Origin: Primorskyibacter flagellatus
GTDB taxonomy: Bacteria > Pseudomonadota > Alphaproteobacteria > Rhodobacterales > Rhodobacteraceae
DNA: 64,000 nt
Assembly (NCBI RefSeq): GCF_014638275.1
Contig: NZ_BMFJ01000002.1
Span: 868,001 to 932,000, forward strand
Direction: 5' to 3'
Within the stretch, counting starts at the first letter, position 1. Each line of letters opens with the position of its first letter. Made by a program: the position numbers and the translations under genes. The notes beneath the pieces were generated by a model. The model was given only the letters and a program-made list of their open reading frames with translations. It ran no database searches and had not been told where the DNA came from. Shown here piece by piece: positions 36,080-45,136 of the stretch.

Positions 36080-36648
36080 AGCCCGTACGCCTCCTTCCGG
36101 GTCTTGGCCTGCTGGCGCTTGTCTGGCTGACGCCGCTGGACCGGATGTTGCCGGAATTCGCCGCGCACATGCTGCGGCACATGACCCTGGTGGCCCTGGC
36201 CGCGCCGCTGATCGTGCTGGGCCTGCCCGTATTGTCAGAGCGTCTGGCCATTGCCCCGCTCGCCGCCGCGCTGGTCGAATTCATCGTGGTCTGGGGATGG
36301 CACCTGCCAGCGGCCCATGCACTCGGTCGGCTCGACAATGTAGGGCTGGTGGCGGAACAGGCCAGTTTTCTGATTGTCGGGCTGATGGTCTGGGCCGGGT
36401 GCCTGCGCCGCGACCAGCCGCTTGCGGGGGCAGGGGGGCTGCTGCTGACCTCGATGCACATGACGCTTCTCGGCGCATTGCTGGTTCTGGCCCCGCGCGA
36501 CATCTATGCCGATCTCTGCGGCACCGCGCCGGACCTCTCGGGGCAACAGGTCGGCGGCATGCTGATGCTGGCCATCGGCACGCCGGTCTACCTCATCGCC
36601 GGGTTGTGGCTGACCGGCCAGGCGCTGAAGGAAAGGGGGCTGGCATGA
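36076..36648 (+). CDS. ctaG: Cytochrome c oxidase assembly factor CtaG (caa3 type)
   Basis: A 190-residue polytopic protein of the CtaG_caa3 family, needed for CuB insertion or assembly in caa3 oxidases. It shows HMLRHMTLVALAAPLIVLGLP near the N-terminus, FIVVWGWHLPAAH, and LTSMHMTLLGALLVLAPRDIYAD, with conserved His residues in the membrane. It starts at GTG 36076 after GGAGGG, overlapping the previous gene. It is shorter than the Gram-positive form (about 300 residues). Confidence 0.9.
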   Translation: MKPVRLLPGLGLLALVWLTPLDRMLPEFAAHMLRHMTLVALAAPLIVLGLPVLSERLAIAPLAAALVEFIVVWGWHLPAAHALGRLDNVGLVAEQASFLIVGLMVWAGCLRRDQPLAGAGGLLLTSMHMTLLGALLVLAPRDIYADLCGTAPDLSGQQVGGMLMLAIGTPVYLIAGLWLTGQALKERGLA

Positions 36649-37622
36649 GACGACTCCTTCTCACCATGGCAGTGCTCGGCGGGCTTGGCCTGGCCGGGGC
36701 GGGGGCCGTGGTGGGACTTGGCCTGTACAACGTGTCGGCACAGGTCGGGCACCTGCCGGGGGTCTCCTGGGTCCTGCACACGACCTTCCGCAATTCCGTC
36801 CGGCTGCGCGCGCCGTCGATGGAGGACGCGCCCGACCTGTCCGATTCTGACCTGATCGCACTTGGTGCGGGTCACTACGCCACCGCCTGCGCGATGTGTC
36901 ATGGCACGCCTGCCACGCCCCGCAGCGCGACGGCGCAGGCGATGGTTCCGGAACCTCCGGCAATCGCCGAGGCCGTGGAACACTGGCAGCCGAACGAACT
37001 GCACTGGATTGTCGAAAACGGCGTGAAGATGACAGGCATGCCCGCCTGGCCCGCCACGGGGCGGGGAGACGAGGTCTGGGCCGTGGTGGCCTGGCTTTTG
37101 GCGGTCCAGCAGAACAGGGCGCCGGTGCCGCCCGTTGATACAAGTGGCGCGGATTATTGCCGGACGTGCCATGAAAGCCCCGGTGGCCCGGTTCCACGCC
37201 TCGACATCCTGGCCCCGGCCTACATCGCTGCGCAGTTGGAGCTGTACCGGACCGGCAGCCGCCCGAGCGGGATCATGGCGCAGGCGGCCAGCGTCGTCCC
37301 GCGCGAAAGCTTCGCCGATCTGGCGGCGGAGCTGGGCGCGAAAGCCGCGGACGTCGCGCCCGACCTGCCACTGACGGGCGAGGGCGCCGAACTGGCCAGC
37401 CGCGGCACACGAAAGGTTCCGGCATGCCTGTCATGCCATGGCGACGACCGCAGCAAGGGGCCACGGCTGGCTGGCCAGCCTTCTCCCTATCTGGCGACAC
37501 AACTGAGGCTGTGGCGGGATGGCACCTACACGCACGATCGCCTGATGGTCGCTGCGGCCCGCGACCTGAGCGATGCCGATATCGAGGCCCTCAGCCGGTA
37601 TTTCGGAGCGCAGGGGGAGTGA
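36645..37622 (+). CDS. Membrane-anchored tri-haem cytochrome c
   Basis: A 325-residue protein with one N-terminal membrane helix (about 5-27) and a periplasmic part carrying three CxxCH motifs: CAMCH at 82-86, CRTCH at 172-176 and CLSCH at 261-265. Each is followed at a distance by a Met-containing segment (for example KMTGMPAWP) suitable as sixth ligand. It is the last gene of the oxidase operon, overlapping ctaG, so it probably donates electrons to the CuA/cytochrome c subunit. The middle domain is short and odd for class I cytochromes. Confidence 0.88.
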   Translation: MRRLLLTMAVLGGLGLAGAGAVVGLGLYNVSAQVGHLPGVSWVLHTTFRNSVRLRAPSMEDAPDLSDSDLIALGAGHYATACAMCHGTPATPRSATAQAMVPEPPAIAEAVEHWQPNELHWIVENGVKMTGMPAWPATGRGDEVWAVVAWLLAVQQNRAPVPPVDTSGADYCRTCHESPGGPVPRLDILAPAYIAAQLELYRTGSRPSGIMAQAASVVPRESFADLAAELGAKAADVAPDLPLTGEGAELASRGTRKVPACLSCHGDDRSKGPRLAGQPSPYLATQLRLWRDGTYTHDRLMVAAARDLSDADIEALSRYFGAQGE

Positions 37623-37670
37623 CCGGCGGTGCGGAAGTGCACGCTTCGTCACAAACTTGAAATGGATCAG

Positions 37671-37684
37671 ATACCGATCGGTAT
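37671..37684. promoter_or_regulatory. Perfect 14-bp palindrome, TetR-operator-like
   Basis: ATACCGATCGGTAT is a perfect palindrome and has the ACCG-N2-CGGT layout often bound by TetR-family repressors. A TTGAAA box lies at 37657-37662, so on the plus strand it would overlap a -10 region. It sits between the ends of two converging genes, with no regulator and no rightward gene beside it. Confidence 0.4.
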
Positions 37685-37727
37685 ATCGACGACGGCGAAC
37701 CTGTCAGGGCTGATCGTGCCCGCGCCG

Positions 37728-38063
37728 CTACGGCAGGAATGCCGCCACGCCAGTGCCGATCGCGATCAGGACGCCAACCGCCACCGCAACCACCCAGACT
37801 CCTCGGCTCGCCCTCACCCTCTCCGCGGGAGTCTGTTTGTCCGCGGCTGGCGTGTCACGCGGCAGTTCCGCCGTCGCAGCCCGCCTCACCTCATCCGGGC
37901 CTGGCGGGTGCCCGGCGGCCTCGTCATCCGTGCCGAGCGGCGCCGCAGAGGGATCCGAGAAGGCGACCTTGTCGCCCGCCCCGCCGCGGTCGATCTGTTC
38001 CCGTAACTGATCCGCGTTGTCGACGGAGCCGGCCTCGCCGCTCGTTCTGGTTGGTGTCGCCAT
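37728..38063 (-). CDS. Small protein with acidic N-terminus and C-terminal membrane helix
   Basis: A 111-residue protein. Residues 1-85 are hydrophilic, rich in Ala, Asp, Pro and Gly and probably disordered. The last 22 residues form one membrane helix (VWVVAVAVGVLIAIGTGVAAF), making it a tail-anchored inner-membrane protein. An AAAGGAGCTCC ribosome binding site precedes the ATG. It lies 68 bases downstream of the PQQ dehydrogenase stop in the same direction. The family is not recognised; a link to the dehydrogenase is possible from position only. Confidence 0.7.
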   Translation of the reverse strand: MATPTRTSGEAGSVDNADQLREQIDRGGAGDKVAFSDPSAAPLGTDDEAAGHPPGPDEVRRAATAELPRDTPAADKQTPAERVRASRGVWVVAVAVGVLIAIGTGVAAFLP

Positions 38064-38131
38064 GGCAGGAGCTCCTTTTTACCCATTGGCGGGCGACCGG
38101 AGAGGCGGTCGCCCGATGCAGCAATCCCTGT

Positions 38132-40228
38132 TCAGTCTTCCGGCAGGGCCCATGCGATGACCTCGTCCCCGACGGGCGTTTCCATGAAATGGTGCCCCAT
38201 GGCCGAGACCATCACATATTGCCGCCCGTCGACCTCGTAGGTGATCGGGTTCGCCTGACCACCCGCCGGCAGGACGGTCGACCAGAGCGTCTCTCCCGTC
38301 TCGATGTCGATGGCGCGGAACAGGTTGTCGGTGGCGGCTGCTATGAACACCAGTCCCCCCGCCGTCACCACCGAACCGCCGTTATTGGGCGTACCGATGT
38401 CGAAGGGCAGGAAGGAGGGAATGCCGAACGGTCCGTTGCGCCGCGCGGTCCCGATCGGACGGTCCCAGAGGGTTTCGCCCGTGGCGAGGTCGATGGCCCG
38501 GATGCCACCATAGGGCGGGCGGGTGCAGGGCACGCCGGTCACGTCATTGCGCCAGCCCGCGTTGACGCTGATCCCGTAGGGCGCGCCTTCCTGCGGGTCC
38601 GCGGCACCTTCCGCGTTGCTGCCGGAGTCCTCGCCCGCGCCCTTCTTGTGGATCGGCTGCGACGTCACCTCGTCGCGCGGCACCAGCCGGTTGTAGTTGG
38701 GAACGTCGTTGTAGTTGGCGATCAGGATGCCCCTCTCGGTATCCACCGCGACAGAGCCCCAGTCGGAACCACCGTTGTAGCCCGGGTACTGAATCCACGG
38801 CTTGTCGGACGACGGGGGCGTGTAGAAGCCGTCGTAATTGGCGCGATGGAACTGGATCCGACACCACAACTGGTCGATCGGGGTAAAGCCCCACATGTCC
38901 TTTTCGGTCAGGTCGTCCTTGCGCAGCGTATGCCATTCGCTGACAGGCTGCGTGTCAGAGACAAAGTCCGGCTCGATCTCGCCCTTCGGCAGATCGCTCA
39001 GCTCGCCGACAGGCGTCAGCGGTTCGCCGGTTGCCCGGTCGAGGATATAGATGTCCCCCTGTTTCGAGGGCAGCAGGATCGCCGGCGTGCCCTGATAGTC
39101 GAGAAGCGTGGCCTGCGACCCGAGATCATAGTCCCATACGTCGCGACGGACCGTCTGGAAATGCCAGACCTCCTCACCCGTTGTCGCATCGAGCGCGACG
39201 AGAGAGGTGGCGTATTCGTTTTCGGCCTCGCTCCGGTTGGATCCGTAGTAGTCGACGGATGAATTGCCCATGGGCAGGTAGACGTAGCCGAGCTCCTCAT
39301 CCGCCGTGGCGGTCGTCCACATGTTGGGTGTGCCGCGGGTATAGACCTCGCCCTCGGGCGGACCATTGCGGTTCTGCTCCGGTGCGGCGAGATCCCAGGC
39401 CCAAGCGAGTTCGCCGGTCAGCGCGTCGTAGCCGCGCACCACGCCCGATGGGGCATCCTCGGCCTGCCCGTCCTTAACCTGCGCGCCGGTCACCACGATA
39501 CCGCGCACGATGGCCGGCGGTGCAGTCACGGCGTACCAGCCCGGCACCCGTTCGCCGACATCCTGCCAGAGATCGACCGTTCCGTTCTCACCGAAGTCCT
39601 CGCAGGGCGCGCCGGTCTCCAGATCCACGGCCACCAGCTTCGCGTCCAGCGTTCCCTGGATCACGCGGGTCGCACAGGCGTCGCCCTCGGCTGCCTGCGG
39701 GTTGGTGTAGACCGACACACCGCGACAGGTGGCGCCATATGGGATTGCCTCGTTCGGCACGCCGGGGTTGAACCGCCAGTTCTCTTCTCCGGTCGCGGCG
39801 TCGACAGAGATCAGGATGTTCATGGCCGAACACATCAGCAGGTCGTCCCCGATCTTGAGCGGCGTGACCTCGGGCGAATACTTGCCCTCGGCCGTGCCTT
39901 CGGGAAGGTCGCCGGTGTGGAAAGTGAAAACCTGTTCAAGCCGGGCGACGTTGTCACGGGTGATCTGGTCCAGCGGCGAATAGCGTGTGGCATCGGCATC
40001 GCCGCCCCAGTAGGGCCAGTCGCTGCCGACCTCGCGCACGATCTGGGCCACGTCTTCGGACGGCGGCGCGGAGTCAGTTTCAGCCTGGGCCGCGCTCTCG
40101 GAAACTGCGTCGGACTGCGGGGCCTCTGCGGGCGGATTCTGCGGCGTGTCGGTTCCGGTTTGCTGGGCGTGCAGGGGGAAGGTTCCGGCCATAAGCAAGG
40201 CAGCGGCGAAGGGGGAAATACGTGTCAT
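38132..40228 (-). CDS. PQQ-dependent glucose-type dehydrogenase, periplasmic catalytic subunit
   Basis: A 698-residue quinoprotein: signal peptide of about 21 residues (cut after LHAQ), a low-complexity acidic linker (23-60), then an eight-bladed propeller starting SDWPYWGGDADATRYSPL. Repeated blade motifs such as LDATTGEEVWHFQ, DRATGEPL and IDLATGETLWDRP are seen. Candidate active-site residues are the Asp in VWDYDLGSQ and the Lys in LLPSKQGD, placed as in membrane glucose dehydrogenase. The N-terminal membrane domain of that enzyme is missing here but encoded by the gene just upstream. Substrate could be glucose or another aldose, quinate or shikimate. Confidence 0.88.
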   Translation of the reverse strand: MTRISPFAAALLMAGTFPLHAQQTGTDTPQNPPAEAPQSDAVSESAAQAETDSAPPSEDVAQIVREVGSDWPYWGGDADATRYSPLDQITRDNVARLEQVFTFHTGDLPEGTAEGKYSPEVTPLKIGDDLLMCSAMNILISVDAATGEENWRFNPGVPNEAIPYGATCRGVSVYTNPQAAEGDACATRVIQGTLDAKLVAVDLETGAPCEDFGENGTVDLWQDVGERVPGWYAVTAPPAIVRGIVVTGAQVKDGQAEDAPSGVVRGYDALTGELAWAWDLAAPEQNRNGPPEGEVYTRGTPNMWTTATADEELGYVYLPMGNSSVDYYGSNRSEAENEYATSLVALDATTGEEVWHFQTVRRDVWDYDLGSQATLLDYQGTPAILLPSKQGDIYILDRATGEPLTPVGELSDLPKGEIEPDFVSDTQPVSEWHTLRKDDLTEKDMWGFTPIDQLWCRIQFHRANYDGFYTPPSSDKPWIQYPGYNGGSDWGSVAVDTERGILIANYNDVPNYNRLVPRDEVTSQPIHKKGAGEDSGSNAEGAADPQEGAPYGISVNAGWRNDVTGVPCTRPPYGGIRAIDLATGETLWDRPIGTARRNGPFGIPSFLPFDIGTPNNGGSVVTAGGLVFIAAATDNLFRAIDIETGETLWSTVLPAGGQANPITYEVDGRQYVMVSAMGHHFMETPVGDEVIAWALPED

Positions 40229-40243
40229 GGCAGCCTCTCGGGA

Positions 40244-40621
40244 TCAGATCTTGGACGGATGGCGGCGCAGGGCGGGAATGCAGAGCAGCACGAGAACGAG
40301 GATCAGCGTCGGCGCCACGAGACGGGGCACCTGGGCCCACCAGTCGGCGCCGACTTCCCACCACGCCCAGGCGAGGGTGCCGAGCCAGACGATCAGATAG
40401 GCCCAGATGGCCTCGATCATGTAGCGGTTCAGGAGGATACCGGTCACCAGCAGACCCAGTCCTGCCAGACCGTAATACCAGCTGCCGCCAAGGGCGATGA
40501 GCCAGACGCCTCCGATGAAGATGACTGCCCCGAGCAGGACATTCACCCAGCCCAGGATCTTTACGCCCCAGATCGTGGAATGCGTGGTTGCGTGGTTCGG
40601 GGGTGCGGTGGTGTCGGACAT
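40244..40621 (-). CDS. Separate membrane anchor of the PQQ glucose-type dehydrogenase
   Basis: A 125-residue protein with four to five membrane helices. Its sequence (LIALGGSWYYGLAGLGLL, then LGTLAWAWWEVGADWWAQVPR) matches the N-terminal membrane domain of Gcd-type glucose dehydrogenases, which holds ubiquinone. The ATG at 40619-40621 follows a GGAGG site. The stop is 15 bases before the catalytic gene, so the two form an operon and probably a two-subunit enzyme passing electrons to quinone. Confidence 0.85.
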   Translation of the reverse strand: MSDTTAPPNHATTHSTIWGVKILGWVNVLLGAVIFIGGVWLIALGGSWYYGLAGLGLLVTGILLNRYMIEAIWAYLIVWLGTLAWAWWEVGADWWAQVPRLVAPTLILVLVLLCIPALRRHPSKI

Positions 40622-40739
40622 GTGACCTCCTGTCAGCGTGGTGAGGTGCGAAAGAGCGTCGGAGCTCCTTGAGTCTTCAACGGACGGGTAACGGGATCGT
40701 TCCTGAAAAACGGGTCTGGCAACGCGCGTCGCCGCCGAA

Positions 40740-41333
40740 TTATCCGAATTCGATGACGTATATCGCGACCGGTACCACCAGCAGCAGACACAGCGAAACG
40801 CAGGCGAGCACGCCATCCCGCGTCAGAAGGCTCGCCGCGAACAGTGCGATGACCGCCGAGGCGAGAGAACCCGACATCGGCACCACCTCCATGAACGGCA
40901 TGAACAGCGTCAGCCCTGCGATCAGGATCATCGGCAGCCACAGCCACGGTCGGTGGAACAGGAACGTCAGTCTCGGCTTCAGCAGTTTTTCTACCCACTC
41001 CACCGGCCCCCGTATCCACCGGACGCCACCTTCGACCTTTTTCGCATCCAGTGGCTTGCGGGTGATGAAACCGGGCAGCCAGACGGAGTCACGACCCGCC
41101 ATCATCTGCACGATCAGCAACAGGACGAGCATGGCAACGGCTGCGGTGACGCCCGGGATCGCGCTTGCCGGAGATGTGGAGATCAGTGAGAAGATGAGCA
41201 TGATCGACGCGAAGGATGCCCGCCCGAGATGATCGACGATATCGCCGATCGTCACCTTCTGTCGGTTCAGGGAATTCTGAAGCGCGTCGAGCACGTCGCT
41301 CAGGGCATGGCTCTGGCTGGCTGTCCGGGGCAT
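40740..41333 (-). CDS. exoD: ExoD-family exopolysaccharide synthesis protein
   Basis: A 197-residue membrane protein with a cytoplasmic N-terminus (LSDVLDALQNSL) and about four helices. The signature of the ExoD family is visible as GDIVDHLGRASFASIMLIFSLISTSP..IPGV (about residues 30-60) and PMILIAGLTLFMPFMEVVP. In Sinorhizobium ExoD affects exopolysaccharide production and alkali tolerance by an unknown mechanism. It is downstream of the molybdenum enzyme genes, in the same direction, 17 bases after the large-subunit stop. Confidence 0.88.
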   Translation of the reverse strand: MPRTASQSHALSDVLDALQNSLNRQKVTIGDIVDHLGRASFASIMLIFSLISTSPASAIPGVTAAVAMLVLLLIVQMMAGRDSVWLPGFITRKPLDAKKVEGGVRWIRGPVEWVEKLLKPRLTFLFHRPWLWLPMILIAGLTLFMPFMEVVPMSGSLASAVIALFAASLLTRDGVLACVSLCLLLVVPVAIYVIEFG

Positions 41334-41350
41334 GTCGTCCGGCCTTCCTT

Positions 41351-43540
41351 TCAGTCGGGCAGTGTGGCGATCACTCGGTCCGGCGTCGCGGGCAGGTCCC
41401 GCACCCGGGCCCCGGACGCGTTGTAGACGGCGTTCAGGATGGCTGCGCCCGCTCCGCAGATGCCAAGTTCGCCAATGCCCTTGGCCTGCATCGGACCGGC
41501 CCAGTCATCGCGTTCCTCGACGAACAGCACGTCAAGGGGCGGCACATCCGCGTTCACCGGCAGGTGGTAGCCCGCGAGGTCGCGGTTCACCGCATGCCCG
41601 TCGCGCCGGTCATGGGTCAGCTCTTCGGTCAGCGCCATCCCAATGCCCCAAATCATGCCGCCATGGCACTGCGAACGCGCAGTTCGGGGGTTGAGGATTC
41701 GTCCAGCCGCGAAACTGCCGAGCATCCGGCGCACCCGCACCTCGCCGGTCACGCCGTTCACCGCCACCTCGGCGAAATGCGCGCCGAACGTCGCCTGGCG
41801 CACCTTTTCCGAGGCGTCGCCGGGTTGGACATGGCCATGGCCGTCGATCGGACCATCGCACAGAAGCTCTTCGAGCGGCACCCGACGGTTGGAAAAGATC
41901 GCCAGCCCGTCCTTCAGAGTTAGCTCCGTCTCGTCACAACCGAGCCGTTCGGCAAGCTGCCTGCGGATTTCCATCCCCGCGAGCCAGACCGCCGTGCCGG
42001 TCGAAGCCGCGCCGAACGACCCGCCAGAACCGGAACCCGGCGGGTAGTCCGTGTCGCCCAGTTCGACGCTCACCCTGTCCGGCGACAGGCCCAGCAATTC
42101 ACCCGCGATCTGTCCGAAGATGGCATAGCTGCCGGTGCCGATGTCGGTCATGTCCGACCGGACCACCGCGCCGTCCTGCCTCAGGCTGATGCGGGCCTCG
42201 GCCTCGATCACCATGTTGACGCGGAAGGCGGCGGCCATGCCTGTGCCGATCCACCATTCGCCCTCTTTTCGCTGACGCGGTGCGGCAGTGCGGGCGGACC
42301 ATCCAAAGGCCTCCGCGCCCTGTGTCAGGGCCTCTTTCAACCGATGCGAGGAGAAGGGCTTGCCGCTCTCGGGGTCCTTTTCCGGGATGTTGCGCAGCCG
42401 CAGCTCCACGGGGTCGATACCGGCCTTGTCGGCCAGTTCATCCATCGCCAGTTCAAAAGCCGTCACGCCGACGGATTCCCCCGGCGCCCGGACGGACCCC
42501 GACGCGGGACGATGAATACGCGCGATCTGCACCCCCAGTTTCCGGTTGGCGGCGGCATAAGCGAAATGGCTGCCCTGAACGACGGGTTCGGAAAAGCGTT
42601 CCTCCGGCAGGTTGGAGACAAGCGCGTCGTGACCGAGACCGGTGAGACGCCCGTCGGCATCCGCGGCAAGGCGGATGTGCTGGCGGGTTTCGGACCGGCG
42701 CGTGTTCACTTCGAACACATTGCGCCGGTGCTGGACCACTCGGACCGGCTGGCCAAGCTCCATCGCCGCCAGCGCCGCGGCAACACAGTCTGCCGAAATC
42801 CCCAGTTTGGAGCCGAAGCCACCACCGACGAACGGCGCCATGATCCGCACCTTCTCGGGCGGCAGGCCGATACTGTCCGCCAGTTCGTTGCGGTTGAACT
42901 TCAGCATCTGCAGCGACCCGCGCAGGGTCAGCGTATCGCCATCCCACTGCGCCGTGGCGGCGTGCGGTTCCATCGCGGCGGAACTCATAGAGGGGGTCGT
43001 GTAAATTGCATCGACCGTGACGGCCGCCTCCGCCATTGCCGCATCCAGATCGCCCATTGCACTCTGCTTGTCGTCCGGGACTTCGGGGTCGACAGCCGAC
43101 GGGTCGGTCGGCGCGTCTTTAGTTTGGATGACCACGTCGAGGACCTGCGCGGCGTGCCGCGCCTGTTCAAAGCTCTCGGCGACAACAAGGGCGATTGGCT
43201 GGCCCACATAGTCGGCGGCATCAGCCCCCTGTACCGGGGCTTCGTCCGCCATACCCTGCGCGGCGTTCCGGATAAGCCGGTCGTCACGCAAGACAGCCCG
43301 GACACCGGGCATGGCACGCACGTCAGACAGGTTCGGGCAGGTCACCGCGCCGATACCGGGCGCGCGCACGAGGACTCCGTGCAGCAGGTCGCCGACGGTC
43401 TCTTCGGCCGCGTAGGTCGCGGAACCGGCCACCTTCGCCCAGCCATCGGGGCGGTCCGTCTCTGTGCCCAGAACCCCCTGCGCAAGGTCGTCGGGGCGGT
43501 GGCTGGGGTCGGGATTGTCGATCTTCAGGTCGAGGGTCAT
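41351..43540 (-). CDS. Molybdopterin-binding large subunit of a PaoC-like aldehyde oxidoreductase
   Basis: A 729-residue xanthine-oxidase-family large subunit, the same size as E. coli PaoC (about 732). Molybdenum-cofactor motifs include [25 protein letters not shown] and, near the C-terminus, [15 protein letters not shown], whose Glu is the expected catalytic base. The enzyme would oxidise aromatic or aliphatic aldehydes to acids at the Mo centre. The start overlaps the FAD-subunit stop by four bases. Gene order small-FAD-large is that of paoABC. Confidence 0.9.
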   Translation of the reverse strand: MTLDLKIDNPDPSHRPDDLAQGVLGTETDRPDGWAKVAGSATYAAEETVGDLLHGVLVRAPGIGAVTCPNLSDVRAMPGVRAVLRDDRLIRNAAQGMADEAPVQGADAADYVGQPIALVVAESFEQARHAAQVLDVVIQTKDAPTDPSAVDPEVPDDKQSAMGDLDAAMAEAAVTVDAIYTTPSMSSAAMEPHAATAQWDGDTLTLRGSLQMLKFNRNELADSIGLPPEKVRIMAPFVGGGFGSKLGISADCVAAALAAMELGQPVRVVQHRRNVFEVNTRRSETRQHIRLAADADGRLTGLGHDALVSNLPEERFSEPVVQGSHFAYAAANRKLGVQIARIHRPASGSVRAPGESVGVTAFELAMDELADKAGIDPVELRLRNIPEKDPESGKPFSSHRLKEALTQGAEAFGWSARTAAPRQRKEGEWWIGTGMAAAFRVNMVIEAEARISLRQDGAVVRSDMTDIGTGSYAIFGQIAGELLGLSPDRVSVELGDTDYPPGSGSGGSFGAASTGTAVWLAGMEIRRQLAERLGCDETELTLKDGLAIFSNRRVPLEELLCDGPIDGHGHVQPGDASEKVRQATFGAHFAEVAVNGVTGEVRVRRMLGSFAAGRILNPRTARSQCHGGMIWGIGMALTEELTHDRRDGHAVNRDLAGYHLPVNADVPPLDVLFVEERDDWAGPMQAKGIGELGICGAGAAILNAVYNASGARVRDLPATPDRVIATLPD

Positions 43541-44508
43541 TCGGTCATCTCCTCTAGCGTGGCCGATAGCAGGCGCGTCACGAGGGTCAGTTTGAATTCC
43601 AGTCCGGGGTGCACCGCGGCATGGCGCATCAGCACATCGGCGGCCTTGGCGAAAAGCGCGGCGGAGGGTCGTTCGCCCTTCAGCAGCGTCTCCATCTCGG
43701 GATCCCGCCAGGGACGGGTCCCGATCCCGCCGAATGCGAGGGTGGCATCGGCGATGCGCCCATCCTCCATGCGCACGATCGCGGCGATGGAGACAAGCGC
43801 GAAGGCATAGGAAGCCCGGTCGCGCACCTTGCGGTACTGCTGGCGTCCCTCCAGGGGGGCGGGAAGTGTGACCCCGGTGATGAGATCGCCGGGGGCCAGC
43901 GTCGTCTCGATATCGGGGCGGTCGCCAGGCAGCCGGTAGAAATCGTCCAGCGCCACCTCGCGCCGGGTTCCGTCTTCGCCTTCGACCTCGACCATCGCAT
44001 CAAGCGCCCGCATCGCCACCGCCATGTCCGAGGGGTGCAGGGCGACACAGTGCTCGGATGTGCCGAGGATCGCATGATTGCGCAGTTCACCCCCGATTGC
44101 CGCGCAGCCCTCGCCTGGGGTGCGCTTGTTGCAGGCGGTACCCGTATCGTAGAAATACGGGCACCTCGTGCGTTGCAGCAGATTGCCGCCGGTGGTCGCC
44201 TTGTTGCGCAGCTGTCCCGATGCGCCGGCCAGCAGCGCGCGGGACAGGACCGGATAGTCCCTGCGGATACGCATGTCCGCCGCAAGGTCGGAGTTCGTGA
44301 CGGTTGCGCCGATGTGCAGGCCTCCGTCTTTTTCAGTGATCCTGTTCAGCCCGAGACGGGAGATGTCCACGACACGCTCCGGTGCCATGACCTCCAGCTT
44401 CATGAGGTCGAGCAGGTTGGTGCCCCCGGCCAGGATCGTCGCCCCGGCGCGGCTGGCGGTCCGTGCCGCCGCCGTGTCTTCGGCCCGCTGGTAATCGAAC
44501 GGTCTCAT
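43537..44508 (-). CDS. FAD-binding medium subunit of a PaoB-like aldehyde oxidoreductase
   Basis: A 323-residue subunit. FAD is bound by the [15 protein letters not shown] loop (about residues 23-37) and the [11 protein letters not shown] segment. Cys residues in [21 protein letters not shown] and a later EHC give a four-Cys set like the extra [4Fe-4S] cluster of PaoB, which ordinary xanthine dehydrogenase FAD subunits lack. The ATG at 44506-44508 overlaps the small-subunit stop. This supports the PaoABC branch over the CO or xanthine dehydrogenase branches. Confidence 0.9.
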   Translation of the reverse strand: MRPFDYQRAEDTAAARTASRAGATILAGGTNLLDLMKLEVMAPERVVDISRLGLNRITEKDGGLHIGATVTNSDLAADMRIRRDYPVLSRALLAGASGQLRNKATTGGNLLQRTRCPYFYDTGTACNKRTPGEGCAAIGGELRNHAILGTSEHCVALHPSDMAVAMRALDAMVEVEGEDGTRREVALDDFYRLPGDRPDIETTLAPGDLITGVTLPAPLEGRQQYRKVRDRASYAFALVSIAAIVRMEDGRIADATLAFGGIGTRPWRDPEMETLLKGERPSAALFAKAADVLMRHAAVHPGLEFKLTLVTRLLSATLEEMTE

Positions 44509-45029
44509 TCCGCAGCCTCCGCATAGTCGGTGCTCTCTTCGGCAATTTCGAGAATGGCGGCGTTGATCCCGGGATAGCAGGAGCAGCGGCAGATATTGCC
44601 GCTCATCCGCTCCGCCAGTTCGTCGCGGGTCAGGGTTGCCGGCCCCTCCAGCGTCTCGCTGACATGGCTGGGCCAGCCTGCCTCGACCTCCCGCAGGACC
44701 GCGGTGGCGGAACAGAGCTGGCCGGGCGTGCAATATCCGCACTGCATCCCGTCATTTCGGACGAACGCGGTCTGGAGGGGGGATTTCCCATCCTCGGAAA
44801 GCCCCTCGACCGTGGTGATGTCATCCCCGTCATGCGCCACCGCGAGGCTGAGGCAGGCGTTGATCCGCCGACCGTCCACCAGAACGGTGCAGGCACCGCA
44901 TTGACCGTGGTCGCAGCCTTTCTTGCTTCCCGTCAGGTGAAGATGATCGCGCAGGGCATCAAGCAGCGTCACGCGCGGGTCGAGGTCGAGCGTGTGCGGC
45001 CGGCCATTGACTGTCAGAGTGGTTTTCAT
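44505..45029 (-). CDS. [2Fe-2S] small subunit of a PaoA-like aldehyde oxidoreductase
   Basis: A 174-residue iron-sulfur subunit. The plant-type cluster is bound by [16 protein letters not shown] with a fourth Cys in INACLSLA; the second cluster by [12 protein letters not shown] and [11 protein letters not shown]. coli PaoA has a Tat signal of some 50 residues and is exported; here the protein starts directly with [17 protein letters not shown] and has no signal, so the complex should stay in the cytoplasm. ATG at 45027-45029 with GGAAAGG was chosen over a TTG two codons upstream. Confidence 0.92.
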   Translation of the reverse strand: MKTTLTVNGRPHTLDLDPRVTLLDALRDHLHLTGSKKGCDHGQCGACTVLVDGRRINACLSLAVAHDGDDITTVEGLSEDGKSPLQTAFVRNDGMQCGYCTPGQLCSATAVLREVEAGWPSHVSETLEGPATLTRDELAERMSGNICRCSCYPGINAAILEIAEESTDYAEAAE

Positions 45030-45136
45030 GGGCAATCCTTTCCGGGGTCAGAAGGGCAACGACTGAGCGCGGCCCCTGTTCCTGTCGCGTCTCGCCTGTT
45101 TTTTGGGACAGCGGGCGACCCGCCGCGCCTTTCCGC

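Noticed and set aside
37739..39262. 507-codon rightward frame over the PQQ dehydrogenase
   Set aside because: Antisense to a clear quinoprotein gene; no domain and Arg/Val-rich shadow composition, although the nearby palindrome could in principle drive an antisense RNA.
41216..41923. Rightward frame over the molybdopterin subunit gene
   Set aside because: Antisense to a gene with clear catalytic motifs and no domain of its own.
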